NCBI GenBank assembly: GCA_020721645.1
Contig: DYMH01000017.1
Coordinates: 1 to 43,471 of the forward strand
DNA length: 43,471 bases
Reading direction: 5' to 3'
DNA from: Draconibacterium orientale
GTDB lineage: Bacteria; Bacteroidota; Bacteroidia; Bacteroidales; JAADGE01
This document shows, piece by piece, positions 1 to 9,932 of the stretch (position 1 is its first letter; each line of letters starts with the position of its first letter). The notes under the pieces are model-generated. The model did no database searches. It saw only the letters and a list, made by a program, of their open reading frames with translations, and had not been told where the DNA came from. The translations under genes and the position numbers were made by a program.

Positions 1-162
1 TTTTTACTATATATTTTTTTTCGTAATAAAATTTTTTCGAGAAATAAACATCTATCATACAAAAACATGCACTCCGGCGGATTGGATTAAAGAAATTTCA
101 GCGATTACAGTTTCCGGGATTCAAACTGAGGACAATGTATAAAAAAATCTCAGATTATCACA

Positions 163-1221
163 TCATTTTTCATAAAAAATGGTTTGAAAGGCTGTTTTTA
201 TTAATTCCGATACAGGATATTGTACAAATTGTGGAATCGAAATGCTGAGAAAACCGTATTTTTCGGCATGCTTTGTAATATCTGTTATTATTATAATTCC
301 ATAAAAATCGGCATGTATGGTTTGATGCGATAATTTATGTTTTTTGTAATAAAGACGTTCGGAGAGTATGAACGGGATTTTTTTCAGTATTTTGCTCTGT
401 AAAAGTGTTTGCAAAGCAGAAATATCAATTAATTCATCGGTCTCAAACAAGGGAAATTCGTACAAATTTTTCCAAATATTATTTTCTTCACGTTTTTTTA
501 ATAATATGCCTCCGGTGTGCTCTATCACAAAATAATTAAAATAACGGTTTTTTACTGATATTTTTTTCTTTTTCAGAGGCAAATCAGCAACAGCCCGATT
601 TTGAAAAGCATAACATTCTAAATTGAAAATACAGTTTTCGCACAACGGATTTTGAGGCGTACATTGCAAAGCCCCAAATTCCATAAGGGCTTGATTAAAA
701 TCACCGGGCTTCGTATTTTTCATTAAATCCATGACTTTATTTTTAAAAGCTTTTTTCCCCGATGCCGTTACGGCAGACTCGAACATTCCGAAGATGCGTG
801 ATAACACTCGGATTACATTGCCATCGACGGCAGGCTGTTTTTCGTCGAAAGCAATAGATGCAACTGCCCCGGCAGTATATTCTCCCACACCTTTTAATTG
901 TAGTATTTCTTGATACTGCGTTGGAAATTCGCCTTGAAATTGATTTACAATAATTTGTGCAGATTGATGTAGATTTCTCGCTCTCGAATAATAACCTAAT
1001 CCTTGCCAAAGAACAAGCACATCGCGTTCGGAAGCCTCAGCCAAAGAAAATACATCGGGAAATTTTTCTACAAACCTGTTGTAATAAGGAATTGCATTAG
1101 CAACGCTGGTTTGTTGACAAATTATTTCCGAAATCCAAATAAAATACGGATTTTTGGTTCTTCGCCAGGGTAAATCACGTTTATTTTCGTGATACCAATT
1201 TAATAATTTTTCAATTTTCAT
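163..1221 (-). CDS. mutY: A/G-specific adenine glycosylase MutY
   Basis: 352-aa ORF; N-terminal WYHENKRDLPWRRTKNPYFIWISEIICQQT, HhH LKGVGEYTAGAVASIAF, and a Cys cluster C-x6-C-x2-C-x5-C typical of the MutY Fe-S motif. Confidence 0.96.
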   Translation of the reverse strand: MKIEKLLNWYHENKRDLPWRRTKNPYFIWISEIICQQTSVANAIPYYNRFVEKFPDVFSLAEASERDVLVLWQGLGYYSRARNLHQSAQIIVNQFQGEFPTQYQEILQLKGVGEYTAGAVASIAFDEKQPAVDGNVIRVLSRIFGMFESAVTASGKKAFKNKVMDLMKNTKPGDFNQALMEFGALQCTPQNPLCENCIFNLECYAFQNRAVADLPLKKKKISVKNRYFNYFVIEHTGGILLKKREENNIWKNLYEFPLFETDELIDISALQTLLQSKILKKIPFILSERLYYKKHKLSHQTIHADFYGIIIITDITKHAEKYGFLSISIPQFVQYPVSELIKTAFQTIFYEK

Positions 1222-1302
1222 TAAAATTTAAACTTTAAACAAAATATAAAAAAAAATTAAGAAAAATTCAGCTAAGTGTTTTATTAATAAAAAGAAAACA
1301 TA

Positions 1303-1310
1303 TATATTTG
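1303..1310 (+). promoter_or_regulatory. Possible Bacteroidetes-type -7 element (TATATTTG, TAnnTTTG consensus) upstream of the HU gene
   Basis: Matches TAnnTTTG ~50 bp upstream of the HU start; no clear -33 element was seen. Confidence 0.35.
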
Positions 1311-1358
1311 CAAGCTGAAAACAATTGCAATAAATTGATAATTAAAATATTTAAAAAA

Positions 1359-1646
1359 ATGACAAAAGCAGACATCGTAAACGAAATTTCAAAATCGACA
1401 GGAATTGAAAAAGTTACTGTTCAAAAAACTGTTGAAGCCTTCATGGAAACAGTAAAATCATCGTTGGTTAACAAAAAAAACGTCTATTTAAGAGGTTTTG
1501 GAAGTTTTATTGTTAAGAAAAGAGCTGAAAAAACAGCCCGTAACATTTCAAAAAACACAACAATTATTATTCCTGCTCACAGTATTCCGTCTTTCAAACC
1601 ATCAAAATCTTTTGCCATTAAAGTAAAAGACAAAGGTAAAAAGTAA
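1359..1646 (+). CDS. HU/IHF-family DNA-binding protein (start re-assigned from 1308 to the internal ATG at 1359)
   Basis: MTKADIVNEISKSTGIEKVTVQKTVEAFMETVKSSLVNKKNVYLRGFGSFIVKKR is the classic HU signature; the ORF-track N-terminal extension is not HU-like. Confidence 0.95.
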   Translation: MTKADIVNEISKSTGIEKVTVQKTVEAFMETVKSSLVNKKNVYLRGFGSFIVKKRAEKTARNISKNTTIIIPAHSIPSFKPSKSFAIKVKDKGKK

Positions 1647-1705
1647 AACCAAAGAAATTATTGTTTTATAAACAATTCAGTATATCATAATTAAAATTAT
1701 TTATC

Positions 1706-1795
1706 ATGCCCAGCGGAAAAAAGAAAAAAAGACATAAAATGTCCACTCATAAACGTAAAAAACGATTGAGAAAAAACAGACATAAAAAGAAATAG
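1706..1795 (+). CDS. 29-aa Arg/Lys-rich ribosomal-type micro-protein (AURKAIP1/COX24-like, as commonly annotated in Bacteroidetes)
   Basis: ATG at 1706 to TAG at 1793-1795: MPSGKKKKRHKMSTHKRKKRLRKNRHKKK*. Sits immediately upstream of rng and is followed by a terminator. Not in the ORF track because it is shorter than 60 aa. Confidence 0.85.
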   Translation: MPSGKKKKRHKMSTHKRKKRLRKNRHKKK

Positions 1796-1835
1796 TATCA
1801 TTCGTTCTAAAAAACGATATGATAACAAGTTACTC

Positions 1836-1863
1836 AAAAAGAGTCCGGCAAGGACTCTTTTTA
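1836..1863 (+). terminator. Rho-independent terminator
   Basis: AAAAAGAGTCC-ggca-AGGACTCTTTTT. Confidence 0.8.
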
Positions 1864-1913
1864 GTTTGCTTGATAAAGATTAAAATAAACCGATTGAAAT
1901 AAAAGAAAAATAA

Positions 1914-3461
1914 GTGAATAACGAATTAGTCATCAATGCAGCAACTTCCGAATTGTCGATTGCGATGTTGGAAGATAAACAGCTTGTTGAGCTTTATAAA
2001 GAAAAAAATAATCAAAAATTTACCGTCGGCGATATTTATTTGGCAAAAGTCAAGAAAATAATGGGCGGTCTGAATGCTGCCTTTGTCGATGTTGGCTACG
2101 AACGTGATGCCTTTCTTCATTACTTGGATTTGGGTCCGCAATTTGCAACTCAAAACAATTTTTTAAAAACTGTATCCGACCCAACACTTCCGCTCCCGAA
2201 ACTTCAAAATTTTAAATTATCTCCGGATATTGATAAAAACGGCAAAATTTCGGATATTTTAATCGGAGGCCAATTGATTCTTGTGCAAATTGCCAAAGAA
2301 CCGATTTCAACCAAAGGCCCGCGATTAAATTCCGAAATATCAATAGCCGGTCGCAATTTGGTCCTTATTCCGTTCTCGAACAAAGTATCGGTTTCACAAA
2401 AAATAAAATCGAAAGAAGAACGCCAACGCCTAAAAAATTTGATTGTGAGTATCAAACCCGATAATTTTGGGGTAATTATTCGCACCGTTGCCAAAACACG
2501 CCGCGTTTCGGTTTTAGATGAAGAATTGCGTGCTTTGGTTGCCAAATGGAATACTGCAATCGAAAATTTGAGAAATATGAAGCCTCCTCGGCTGATTATG
2601 AGTGAACTCGACCGTCCGATGGCAATTTTACGCGATGTTTTAAATGCCGGATTTCACAGTATCCACATTAACAGCAAACTTGTTTTCGAACAAATTTCTG
2701 ATTACATCGAAAAAGTAGCTCCCGAAAAACAAAACATCGTAAAATTATACAACGGAAATGAACCTATTTTTGAGCATTTCGGTATCGAAAAGCAAATAAA
2801 AGGTCTTTTCGGAAAAACCGTAACTTTTAAAAGCGGTGCATATTTAATTGTAGAACATACGGAAGCTTTGCACGTGATAGACGTAAACAGCGGAAATCGC
2901 TCGAAAAAATCTAACGACCAAGAAACCAACGCCTTAGAAGTTAATCTTGCCGCCGCCGACGAAATTGCCCGCCAACTTCGATTGCGCGATATGGGAGGAA
3001 TTATTGTGGTGGACTTCATTGATTTACATTCGGGCGAAAATAAAAAGAAAGTGTTCGACCGCATCAGCGAAGCCATGTCGAGAGACCGCACAAAACACAG
3101 CATTTTACCTCTGAGCAAATTTGGCTTAATGCAAATTACCCGCCAACGTGTTCGCCCCGAAACAAGTATCGAAACCGGCGAGACATGCCCCGTTTGCGAC
3201 GGCACGGGCGAAATTTCATCGAGCATTCTTTTTGTCGATGAAATCGAAAATCATCTTCGCTACATAATCGAAAACAACCCGGGTCCCATTACGATTGCCG
3301 TTCACGAATACATTTCCGGCTATATCAAAAAAGGTCTTTTCTCCAAGCAAATCAAATGGATTCTGAAATATAAACGTTGGATAAACGTAAAATCCGAAAT
3401 AAGCTATCATTTTTTAGAATATCGCTTTTTCGATAAACAAGGAAATGGAATTAAAGATTAA
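1914..3461 (+). CDS. rng: Ribonuclease E/G family protein (RNase G)
   Basis: GTG start; S1-like KVKKIMGGLNAAFVDVGYERDAFLHY; catalytic TEALHVIDVNSGNRS and GGIIVVDFIDL; Zn-link CPVCDGTG. Confidence 0.95.
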   Translation: MNNELVINAATSELSIAMLEDKQLVELYKEKNNQKFTVGDIYLAKVKKIMGGLNAAFVDVGYERDAFLHYLDLGPQFATQNNFLKTVSDPTLPLPKLQNFKLSPDIDKNGKISDILIGGQLILVQIAKEPISTKGPRLNSEISIAGRNLVLIPFSNKVSVSQKIKSKEERQRLKNLIVSIKPDNFGVIIRTVAKTRRVSVLDEELRALVAKWNTAIENLRNMKPPRLIMSELDRPMAILRDVLNAGFHSIHINSKLVFEQISDYIEKVAPEKQNIVKLYNGNEPIFEHFGIEKQIKGLFGKTVTFKSGAYLIVEHTEALHVIDVNSGNRSKKSNDQETNALEVNLAAADEIARQLRLRDMGGIIVVDFIDLHSGENKKKVFDRISEAMSRDRTKHSILPLSKFGLMQITRQRVRPETSIETGETCPVCDGTGEISSSILFVDEIENHLRYIIENNPGPITIAVHEYISGYIKKGLFSKQIKWILKYKRWINVKSEISYHFLEYRFFDKQGNGIKD

Positions 3462-3469
3462 AAAATAAA

Positions 3470-3499
3470 ACTGTAATTAAAATATTACAGTTTTTTTTT
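3470..3499 (+). terminator. Terminator between convergent rng and lpxB
   Basis: ACTGTAAT-taaaat-ATTACAGT followed by T8. Confidence 0.8.
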
Positions 3500-3511
3500 A
3501 TTTGGCAGCAA

Positions 3512-4636
3512 TTATTTTCTGTTAAGTGTTTGATAAATTATTTCAGCCGTTCGCCGAGATGCTCCAATACCGCCCAAAACCTGTCGCGTTTTATCAAAAT
3601 CGGCAAATAATGTTTGGCGATGTTGCGAATCGGTAAGTAATTTTTTCAATTCAGCAGCCATGTTTTCGGGTGTCATCTCAAATTGTATCAATTCTTTTAT
3701 TGCCGGCTTGTCGAGTATTAAATTAGTGAGTGCCAAATAGTTCACTTTTACCAAACGTTTTGCAATATGATACGATAAATTATCGCCCCGATAACAACAA
3801 ACCAAGGGCGTGTTCAACAAAGTCGCTTCCAAAGTGGCTGTACCCGAAGTGATTAATGCAGCTTTTGCTATTTTCAGAACATTATAGGTTTGGTTGTAAA
3901 CAATTTTTAAATCATAACCTTTTGTATATTGGTCGTACAAACTCAAATCCAATGAAGGTGCGGCTGCCATAACAAACTGATATTCGGGAAATAATTTGCT
4001 GACTTCCAACATCGAAGGTAAATTATTTTTAATTTCCGATTTACGACTGCCGGCTAAAATTGCAATAATCGGCTTGTTCGATAAATTGTGTTTTTGTCGA
4101 AATTCAGTTTCCGAAAAATCATTTTTCAGTTCATCTTCAATTGCGTCCAATAAAGGATTTCCGACATATTCTACCGGATAATCGTAGGTTTTGTAAAAAT
4201 CGATTTCAAAAGGAAAAATCGCAAACAATTTATCGACATATTGTTTTATTTTATAGACCCTTTTGGTGTTCCAAGCCCATACTTTGGGCGAGATATAATA
4301 ATGAACCGGAATACCGAGTTCGTGAACAAATTTCGACATTCGCAGGTTGAAACCCGGATAATCGACCGGAATAAAAACATCGGGCTGATATTTTAAAATA
4401 TCTTCTTGAAACAGTTTGAAATTTTTCTTCACATTTCCCAAATTCCGAAAAACCTCTACAAATCCCATGTACGACGTTTCTTTGTAGTGTTTTACAATGC
4501 TTCCGCCCTGCTCTTTCATCAAATCGCCGCCCCAAAATCGAAATTCGGCTTGCAAATCCAATGTTTTAATAGCTTTCATTAAATTCGATGCGTGCAAATC
4601 GCCCGATGCCTCGCCGGCTGTGATATAATATTTCAT
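3512..4636 (-). CDS. lpxB: Lipid-A-disaccharide synthase
   Basis: MKYYITAGEASGDLHASNLMKAI, PVHYYISPKVWAWNTKRV, ILAGSRKSEIKNNLP, TSGTATLEATLLNTPLVCCYR. Confidence 0.96.
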   Translation of the reverse strand: MKYYITAGEASGDLHASNLMKAIKTLDLQAEFRFWGGDLMKEQGGSIVKHYKETSYMGFVEVFRNLGNVKKNFKLFQEDILKYQPDVFIPVDYPGFNLRMSKFVHELGIPVHYYISPKVWAWNTKRVYKIKQYVDKLFAIFPFEIDFYKTYDYPVEYVGNPLLDAIEDELKNDFSETEFRQKHNLSNKPIIAILAGSRKSEIKNNLPSMLEVSKLFPEYQFVMAAAPSLDLSLYDQYTKGYDLKIVYNQTYNVLKIAKAALITSGTATLEATLLNTPLVCCYRGDNLSYHIAKRLVKVNYLALTNLILDKPAIKELIQFEMTPENMAAELKKLLTDSQHRQTLFADFDKTRQVLGGIGASRRTAEIIYQTLNRK

Positions 4637-4649
4637 TGTAAAAAAATAT

Positions 4650-4720
4650 AAACTAAAAGTGAAAAACTAAAAATTAAAAACTAAAAGTGAAAAACTAAAA
4701 GTGAAAAGTGAAAGTTAGGT
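4650..4720. repeat. Intergenic GTGAAAAACTAAAA-type simple repeat (upstream of lpxB)
   Basis: actaaaagtgaaaaactaaaaattaaaaactaaaagtgaaaaactaaaagtgaaaagtgaaagtt. Confidence 0.9.
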
Positions 4721-4760
4721 TACTTTCATTCCGTTCATTTCTTTCATTTTCTTTCTTTTC

Positions 4761-5057
4761 TTAAAAAAAGCTTGTAAACAAAACCCAAAAAATCATTAAA
4801 AAAACCGATGCAATCACGCCTTTGCCGGATTTATACCATTCTTTGTTGATAAAAAAATAAAACAATCCTAAATTCGGTATTGCACATATACTGACTAATT
4901 TCGTAAGTATGTGCCGCTGATTGTATTCTTTAATATACTCGAAAAAAGAACTATTGCCTCCTAAGAAAACAAAAACAATGAAAACAGTTAAAAGTGGCAC
5001 TAACAGTCCAATTATCAGACCAATATACAGCTCATCGAATTTAGATTTTTTAATCAT
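4761..5057 (-). CDS. Small conserved membrane protein (three or so predicted TM segments)
   Basis: 98 aa with hydrophobic stretches IIGLLVPLLTVFIVFVFLG, LGLFYFFI, VIASVFLMIFWVLFTSFF; sits between lpxB and surE on the same strand. Confidence 0.7.
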   Translation of the reverse strand: MIKKSKFDELYIGLIIGLLVPLLTVFIVFVFLGGNSSFFEYIKEYNQRHILTKLVSICAIPNLGLFYFFINKEWYKSGKGVIASVFLMIFWVLFTSFF

Positions 5058-5091
5058 TTTAAGAAAATTAGGAAATTAGGAAATTAGGAAA

Positions 5092-5236
5092 TGTTTTTGC
5101 TGTTCGGCTTAGGCTCTGCCTAAGTCGAAGCTATCTTGACAGGCTCTGCCTGTCTGTCGATGCAAGGCAGAGCCTTGCAAAATAAGCCCGACTGAGACAG
5201 AGCCTCAGCCGAACACATGCTTAACTAAACGACATT
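5092..5236. repeat. Dispersed multi-hairpin repeat, copy 1 (GGCTCTGCC core)
   Basis: gctgttcggcttaggctctgcctaag...gacaggctctgcctgtc...gcaaggcagagccttgc...cctcagccgaacacatgctt; near-identical to 40130-40275. Confidence 0.9.
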
Positions 5237-5253
5237 GATTAACCATTACTTAT

Positions 5254-6063
5254 TTATTCCTTTTCAAACCCTTGTAATTTAAGCGTTTCGATATACGGAT
5301 ATGCAGTAAAATCAACTTTAATGGGCACAAGCGATGCGTAACCTTGTTTCAAAGCAAATTCATCGGAATCTTCGGCTTCGGAATCGGCTTCGCGATTTGT
5401 GAAAGTACCTGTAAGCCAGAATGTTTTGCGACCGTGCGGCTCGTTTCCGTCCACAAATTGTTCGTGCCAAAAACCATTGGCACTTCGGCAAACTTTAATC
5501 CCTTTGATTGATGTCTCCGCAACATTCGGAAAATTCACATTCAAACTGATATTCACAGGCAGAGGATTTTGCAGTACCTTAGTAATAATTTCACGCAGAA
5601 AAGGCACAACGGGCGAAAAATCGACCGTCAAATGATAATTATCGACCGAAAAACCTATCGACGGAATATTGTTCATACTCCCTTCAATAGCCGCCGCCAT
5701 GGTTCCGGAATAAATGACGCTGGTCGAAGAATTGGTTCCGTGGTTGATGCCCGAAAGTATCAAATCCGGTTTTCGGTCGAGCAATTTATGAATGGCAATT
5801 TTAACACAATCCACAGGCGTTCCCGAGCACGAATATTCGGTAATTTCGGGGTGAACAACATATCGCCGTATCGAAATTGGGTTCAAAGTAGTAATGGAAT
5901 GCGATTTTGCCGACTGCGGCGAATCCGGAGCAACAACAACAACTTCGCCAAACTCTTCGGCAGTTTTTATCAGCAAACGAATGCCGGGTGCTTGTATTCC
6001 GTCATCATTTGTTACAAGAATCAGTGGTCTTTTTTCGTTCATTCGATATTTTTTTAGATTCAC
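5254..6063 (-). CDS. surE: 5'/3'-nucleotidase SurE (likely start MNEKRP at 6042)
   Basis: RPLILVTNDDGIQAPGI, VVVVAPDSPQSAKSHSIT, SGTPVDCVKIA, PDLILSGINHGTNSSTSVIYSGTMAAAIEG. Confidence 0.97.
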   Translation of the reverse strand: MNLKKYRMNEKRPLILVTNDDGIQAPGIRLLIKTAEEFGEVVVVAPDSPQSAKSHSITTLNPISIRRYVVHPEITEYSCSGTPVDCVKIAIHKLLDRKPDLILSGINHGTNSSTSVIYSGTMAAAIEGSMNNIPSIGFSVDNYHLTVDFSPVVPFLREIITKVLQNPLPVNISLNVNFPNVAETSIKGIKVCRSANGFWHEQFVDGNEPHGRKTFWLTGTFTNREADSEAEDSDEFALKQGYASLVPIKVDFTAYPYIETLKLQGFEKE

Positions 6064-6157
6064 AAAGATATTTATTTTCTCAACTTTTTTTTATCTATTT
6101 GAAAAAACATAACTTTACACTTTTTAAAACAAACATTCGTCAAATTGATATAAACAC

Positions 6158-8602
6158 ATGAAAATCTCCTACAACAGTCTGAAAAAATACCTCAATTTTA
6201 ACCTCTCCCCCGATGCAATCGGAAAAATTCTCACCGACATTGGGTTGGAAGTTGAAAGCATCGAAGAATACGAAAGCATCAAAGGCGGCATGGAAGGCTT
6301 GATTATAGGGCTTGTAAAAACCTGCGAAAAACACCCCGATGCCGACAAATTAAGTATAACAACTGTCGATACAGGAACCGGCGAGTTGCTTCCCATTGTT
6401 TGCGGAGCTCCCAATGTACGTGCCGGACAGAAAGTGGTTGTTGCAACAATCGGTACCAAATTATATATCGATAACAAAGAACTCGTTATTAAAAAAGGTA
6501 AAATTCGCGGTGCCGAATCGCACGGAATGATTTGTGCCGAAGACGAAATCGGACTTGGCATCTCGCACGAAGGAATCATGGTTTTACCCGAAAACACAGG
6601 CATCGGAATGCCTGCAAAAGATTATTTTAAAATCGAAAAAGATTTTGTTTTCGAAATCGGTCTCACACCAAATCACGCCGATGCAGCTTCGCATTTCGGC
6701 ACAGCCCGCGATTTATTCGCCTATTTTCAATATCACGATATTCCTTCAAAACTTATAAAACCAAGTGTTGAGCTTTTCAAAGCCGATACACAAAATTTAC
6801 AAATTGATATTGATATTCAAAATCACGAAGCTTGTGCACGATACGCCGGTGTTACCCTTACAAACATCGAAATCAAGGATTCGCCCGATTGGTTGAAAAA
6901 TCATTTGCGAGCACTCGGATTATCGCCGATAAATAATGTTGTTGATATTACAAATTTTGTTCTGCACGAAACAGGGCAGCCGCTCCACGCTTTCGATGCC
7001 GACAAAATATCGGGGCGAAAAGTAATCATCAAAAACCTGCCGGCTCAAACACCGTTTGTTACTTTGGATAAAACGGAACGTAAATTATCCGAAAACGACC
7101 TGATGATTTGCAACTCCCAAGGCGGAATGTGCATTGCAGGCGTATTTGGCGGTGCCGATTCGGGGATTTCAGCGGATACAAAAAACATCTTTCTCGAAAG
7201 TGCCTATTTTAATCCGGTGAGCGTTCGCAAAACCTCGAAATTACACACTTTACAAACCGATGCTTCGTACCGTTTTGAACGCGGCGTGGACCCCGAAAAC
7301 ATCGTTTTCGCTCTCAAGCGTGCCGCAATGTTGATTAAAGAAATTGCCGGCGGGCAAATTTCTTCGGATATTACAGATATTTACATTAAACCTATCAATA
7401 GGGCAGAAATCGAAATTACTTTTGAATACATCAATCGACTCATTGGAAACGAAATATCAAAAGACAAGGTGATAAAAATTTTAAAAGCTTTAGAAATTGA
7501 TATTCTGAAACAAGATTCGGAAAAATTGTTGTTGAAAATTCCAACCTACAAAGTCGATGTAAAAAGACCGGCTGATGTAGTGGAAGAAATTTTGCGGATT
7601 TTCGGCTATAATAATGTTGAAATGACAAGCAACGTTCGCTCGACACTTTCCTACGCTCCGAAGCCGGACGGAAACAAATTGAGAAATCAAATTTCTGAAA
7701 TGCTGTCGTCCGTAGGATTTTCGGAAGCAATGTCAAATTCCTTGACAAAAATTTCGTATTACGAAACCGGTGATGAATTTTCGCTCGAAAAAACGGTAAA
7801 AATAATGAATCCGCTCAGTTCCGATTTGGGTGGCATGAGGCAAACTCTCATTTTCGGAGCTCTCGAAGCTGTTATACGAAATTTGAATTACAAAACTGCG
7901 GATATTAAAACCTACGAATTTGGAAATATATATCAACTTGCGGCGAACAAAATCAATCTGCTCGAAAAATATCACGAAGAACAACGTTTGGCAATAACAA
8001 TTTCGGGTAAAAAACAAGAACCGAATTGGATAACAAAAAACGAAACCACCGGATTTTATTATCTGAAAACAACCGTTGAAAATATTTTAAAACGTCTTCA
8101 TTTTACAATTGACAAATTATCGTGTGTTGATACTGATTCCAATGTGTATCAATATGGTTTAAAATATCAAATTAACGGAAAAACTATCGCAGAGTTTGGA
8201 CTGTTAAACCACAGACTGACAAGTCGGTTCGATATTAAACAAGAAGTCTTTTTTGCCGATTTGCATTGGGATACCATCGTTTTAAATCTGCCCCCAAAAG
8301 AGGCTTACCAAGAATTGCCGAAATTTCCGAAAGTTCGCCGCGATTTGGCTTTACTGGTGGATAAAAATATCAAATTTGAACAAATTAAATCCATCGCTTT
8401 CAAAACCGAACGTAAATTACTGAAAGAAGTCTCGGTGTTCGATGTTTTCGAGGATAAAAAATTGGGTGAAAACAAGAAATCCTATGCCGTCAGTTTCATT
8501 CTTTGGGACGATACCAAGACGTTGAACGACCAACAAATCGACAAAATTATGGAACGATTAACAAACACTTTTAAAAGTGAATTGGGAGCAGAATTGAGAT
8601 AA
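6158..8602 (+). CDS. pheT: Phenylalanine--tRNA ligase beta subunit
   Basis: 814 aa; MKISYNSLKKYLNFNLSPDAIGKILTDIGLEVE, tRNA-binding domain, PLHAFDADKI, B5 and C-terminal FDX-ACB domain (PKFPKVRRDLALLVDK). Confidence 0.98.
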   Translation: MKISYNSLKKYLNFNLSPDAIGKILTDIGLEVESIEEYESIKGGMEGLIIGLVKTCEKHPDADKLSITTVDTGTGELLPIVCGAPNVRAGQKVVVATIGTKLYIDNKELVIKKGKIRGAESHGMICAEDEIGLGISHEGIMVLPENTGIGMPAKDYFKIEKDFVFEIGLTPNHADAASHFGTARDLFAYFQYHDIPSKLIKPSVELFKADTQNLQIDIDIQNHEACARYAGVTLTNIEIKDSPDWLKNHLRALGLSPINNVVDITNFVLHETGQPLHAFDADKISGRKVIIKNLPAQTPFVTLDKTERKLSENDLMICNSQGGMCIAGVFGGADSGISADTKNIFLESAYFNPVSVRKTSKLHTLQTDASYRFERGVDPENIVFALKRAAMLIKEIAGGQISSDITDIYIKPINRAEIEITFEYINRLIGNEISKDKVIKILKALEIDILKQDSEKLLLKIPTYKVDVKRPADVVEEILRIFGYNNVEMTSNVRSTLSYAPKPDGNKLRNQISEMLSSVGFSEAMSNSLTKISYYETGDEFSLEKTVKIMNPLSSDLGGMRQTLIFGALEAVIRNLNYKTADIKTYEFGNIYQLAANKINLLEKYHEEQRLAITISGKKQEPNWITKNETTGFYYLKTTVENILKRLHFTIDKLSCVDTDSNVYQYGLKYQINGKTIAEFGLLNHRLTSRFDIKQEVFFADLHWDTIVLNLPPKEAYQELPKFPKVRRDLALLVDKNIKFEQIKSIAFKTERKLLKEVSVFDVFEDKKLGENKKSYAVSFILWDDTKTLNDQQIDKIMERLTNTFKSELGAELR

Positions 8603-8631
8603 AAAAAAGAGGCAAAAGCCTCTTTTTTTTT
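8602..8631. terminator. Terminator between convergent pheT and pfkA
   Basis: AAAAAAAAGAGGC-aaaa-GCCTCTTTTTTTTT. Confidence 0.85.
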
Positions 8632-9724
8632 AATCACCAAAAGTAATACCGATACTTCGAGCCGTACGCACCAATTCGCCGTTGGGATCTACTAATTTAT
8701 TACGTCCGATTATATTTTCAAGATGTTCATACGACATAACATCACCTTTCAAAGTTACCATATTTCCGTATCTCTTGTCCATCAGGAGTTCAACAGCCTT
8801 TACACCGTAACGCGTTCCCAGAATACGATCGAATGTACTTGGAGAACCACCTCGTTGCAAATGACCTAAGATTGTTGCACGAACTTCGTGTTCGGGAATT
8901 AATTTTTCGAGGTCGTAAGCCAACTTGTTGGCAACGCCGCCCAATCGAATGGGATCCGGGCTGTCTTCCACAATTTTACTGATTGTTACCGAACCGTCAA
9001 TTGGAATTGCACCTTCTGCAACAGCAATGATACTGAACAGTTTACCTCGTTCGTGGCGTTCATTAATTTTTTCAACAATTTTATGAATATCAAAAGGTAT
9101 TTCGGGAATTAATATAACATCGGCTGAGCCGGCAATACCCGAATGAAGAGCAATCCAACCCGCATTTCGCCCCATAACTTCCAAAATCATGATGCGGTGA
9201 TGCGATTCGGCTGTAGTATGGAGGCGGTCTAAAGCATCTCGGGCAACATCAATGGCAGAATTGAATCCGAAAGTAACATCGGTAACTGCTAAATCGTTAT
9301 CAATGGTTTTCGGAACTCCAATAACTTTCACACCTTTTCGGGCAAAATCCCGAGCACTTGTCAAAGAGCCATCGCCTCCGATAATAATCAAGGCATCGAC
9401 TCCTTCTTTTTTCATGTTCTCAACAGCAACTTCGGAAACATCGCGTTTTACTTTTACTCCGTCTTCAATGACTTCATATTCAAATAAATTATCTTTATTT
9501 GAGCTGTATAGAATTGTGCCTCCCAAATGCTGAATCCCCGAAACTCGTTGTTTTGTCAGTGGTTCAAAATCGTTTTTGTACAGACCTCGGTATCCAAATT
9601 TGTAACCTATGGTTTCAATTCCAAGGTTTAGAGCCGTGCGCGACGCTGCTCTTATCACAGCATTCAATCCGGGACAATCGCCCCCGCAGGTTAAAATCCC
9701 AATTTTTTTAATTTCAGTGTTCAT
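8630..9724 (-). CDS. pfkA: ATP-dependent 6-phosphofructokinase
   Basis: IGILTCGGDCPGLNAVIRA, IIIGGDGSLTSA, GVPKTIDNDLAVTDVTFGFNSA, ILEVMGRNAGWIAL, GHLQRGGSPSTFDR. Confidence 0.97.
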   Translation of the reverse strand: MNTEIKKIGILTCGGDCPGLNAVIRAASRTALNLGIETIGYKFGYRGLYKNDFEPLTKQRVSGIQHLGGTILYSSNKDNLFEYEVIEDGVKVKRDVSEVAVENMKKEGVDALIIIGGDGSLTSARDFARKGVKVIGVPKTIDNDLAVTDVTFGFNSAIDVARDALDRLHTTAESHHRIMILEVMGRNAGWIALHSGIAGSADVILIPEIPFDIHKIVEKINERHERGKLFSIIAVAEGAIPIDGSVTISKIVEDSPDPIRLGGVANKLAYDLEKLIPEHEVRATILGHLQRGGSPSTFDRILGTRYGVKAVELLMDKRYGNMVTLKGDVMSYEHLENIIGRNKLVDPNGELVRTARSIGITFGD

Positions 9725-9932
9725 TTTTATAATATTATTTTACAAAGATAATGGTTAAAATCGTTACTCGAAAAATATTTTTTTCCGCAAACGTTTTCGT
9801 AATTTTTTTTTATTATTTTTAACATTTCAATACGATAGTAAATTCTTGTAAATTGTTTCTGAATATTTTTAGTATGATTCTTTTAAAATGATATTTTTTA
9901 TACATTTGATAAATTTATAATTCATAACCGCC

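Noticed and set aside
2702-3226. 174-aa antisense ORF inside rng
   Set aside because: Opposite a strongly supported coding gene, no recognisable domain; shadow ORF.
5569-6161. Plus-strand ORFs overlapping surE (162, 72, 84 aa)
   Set aside because: Low-complexity shadow ORFs antisense to surE.
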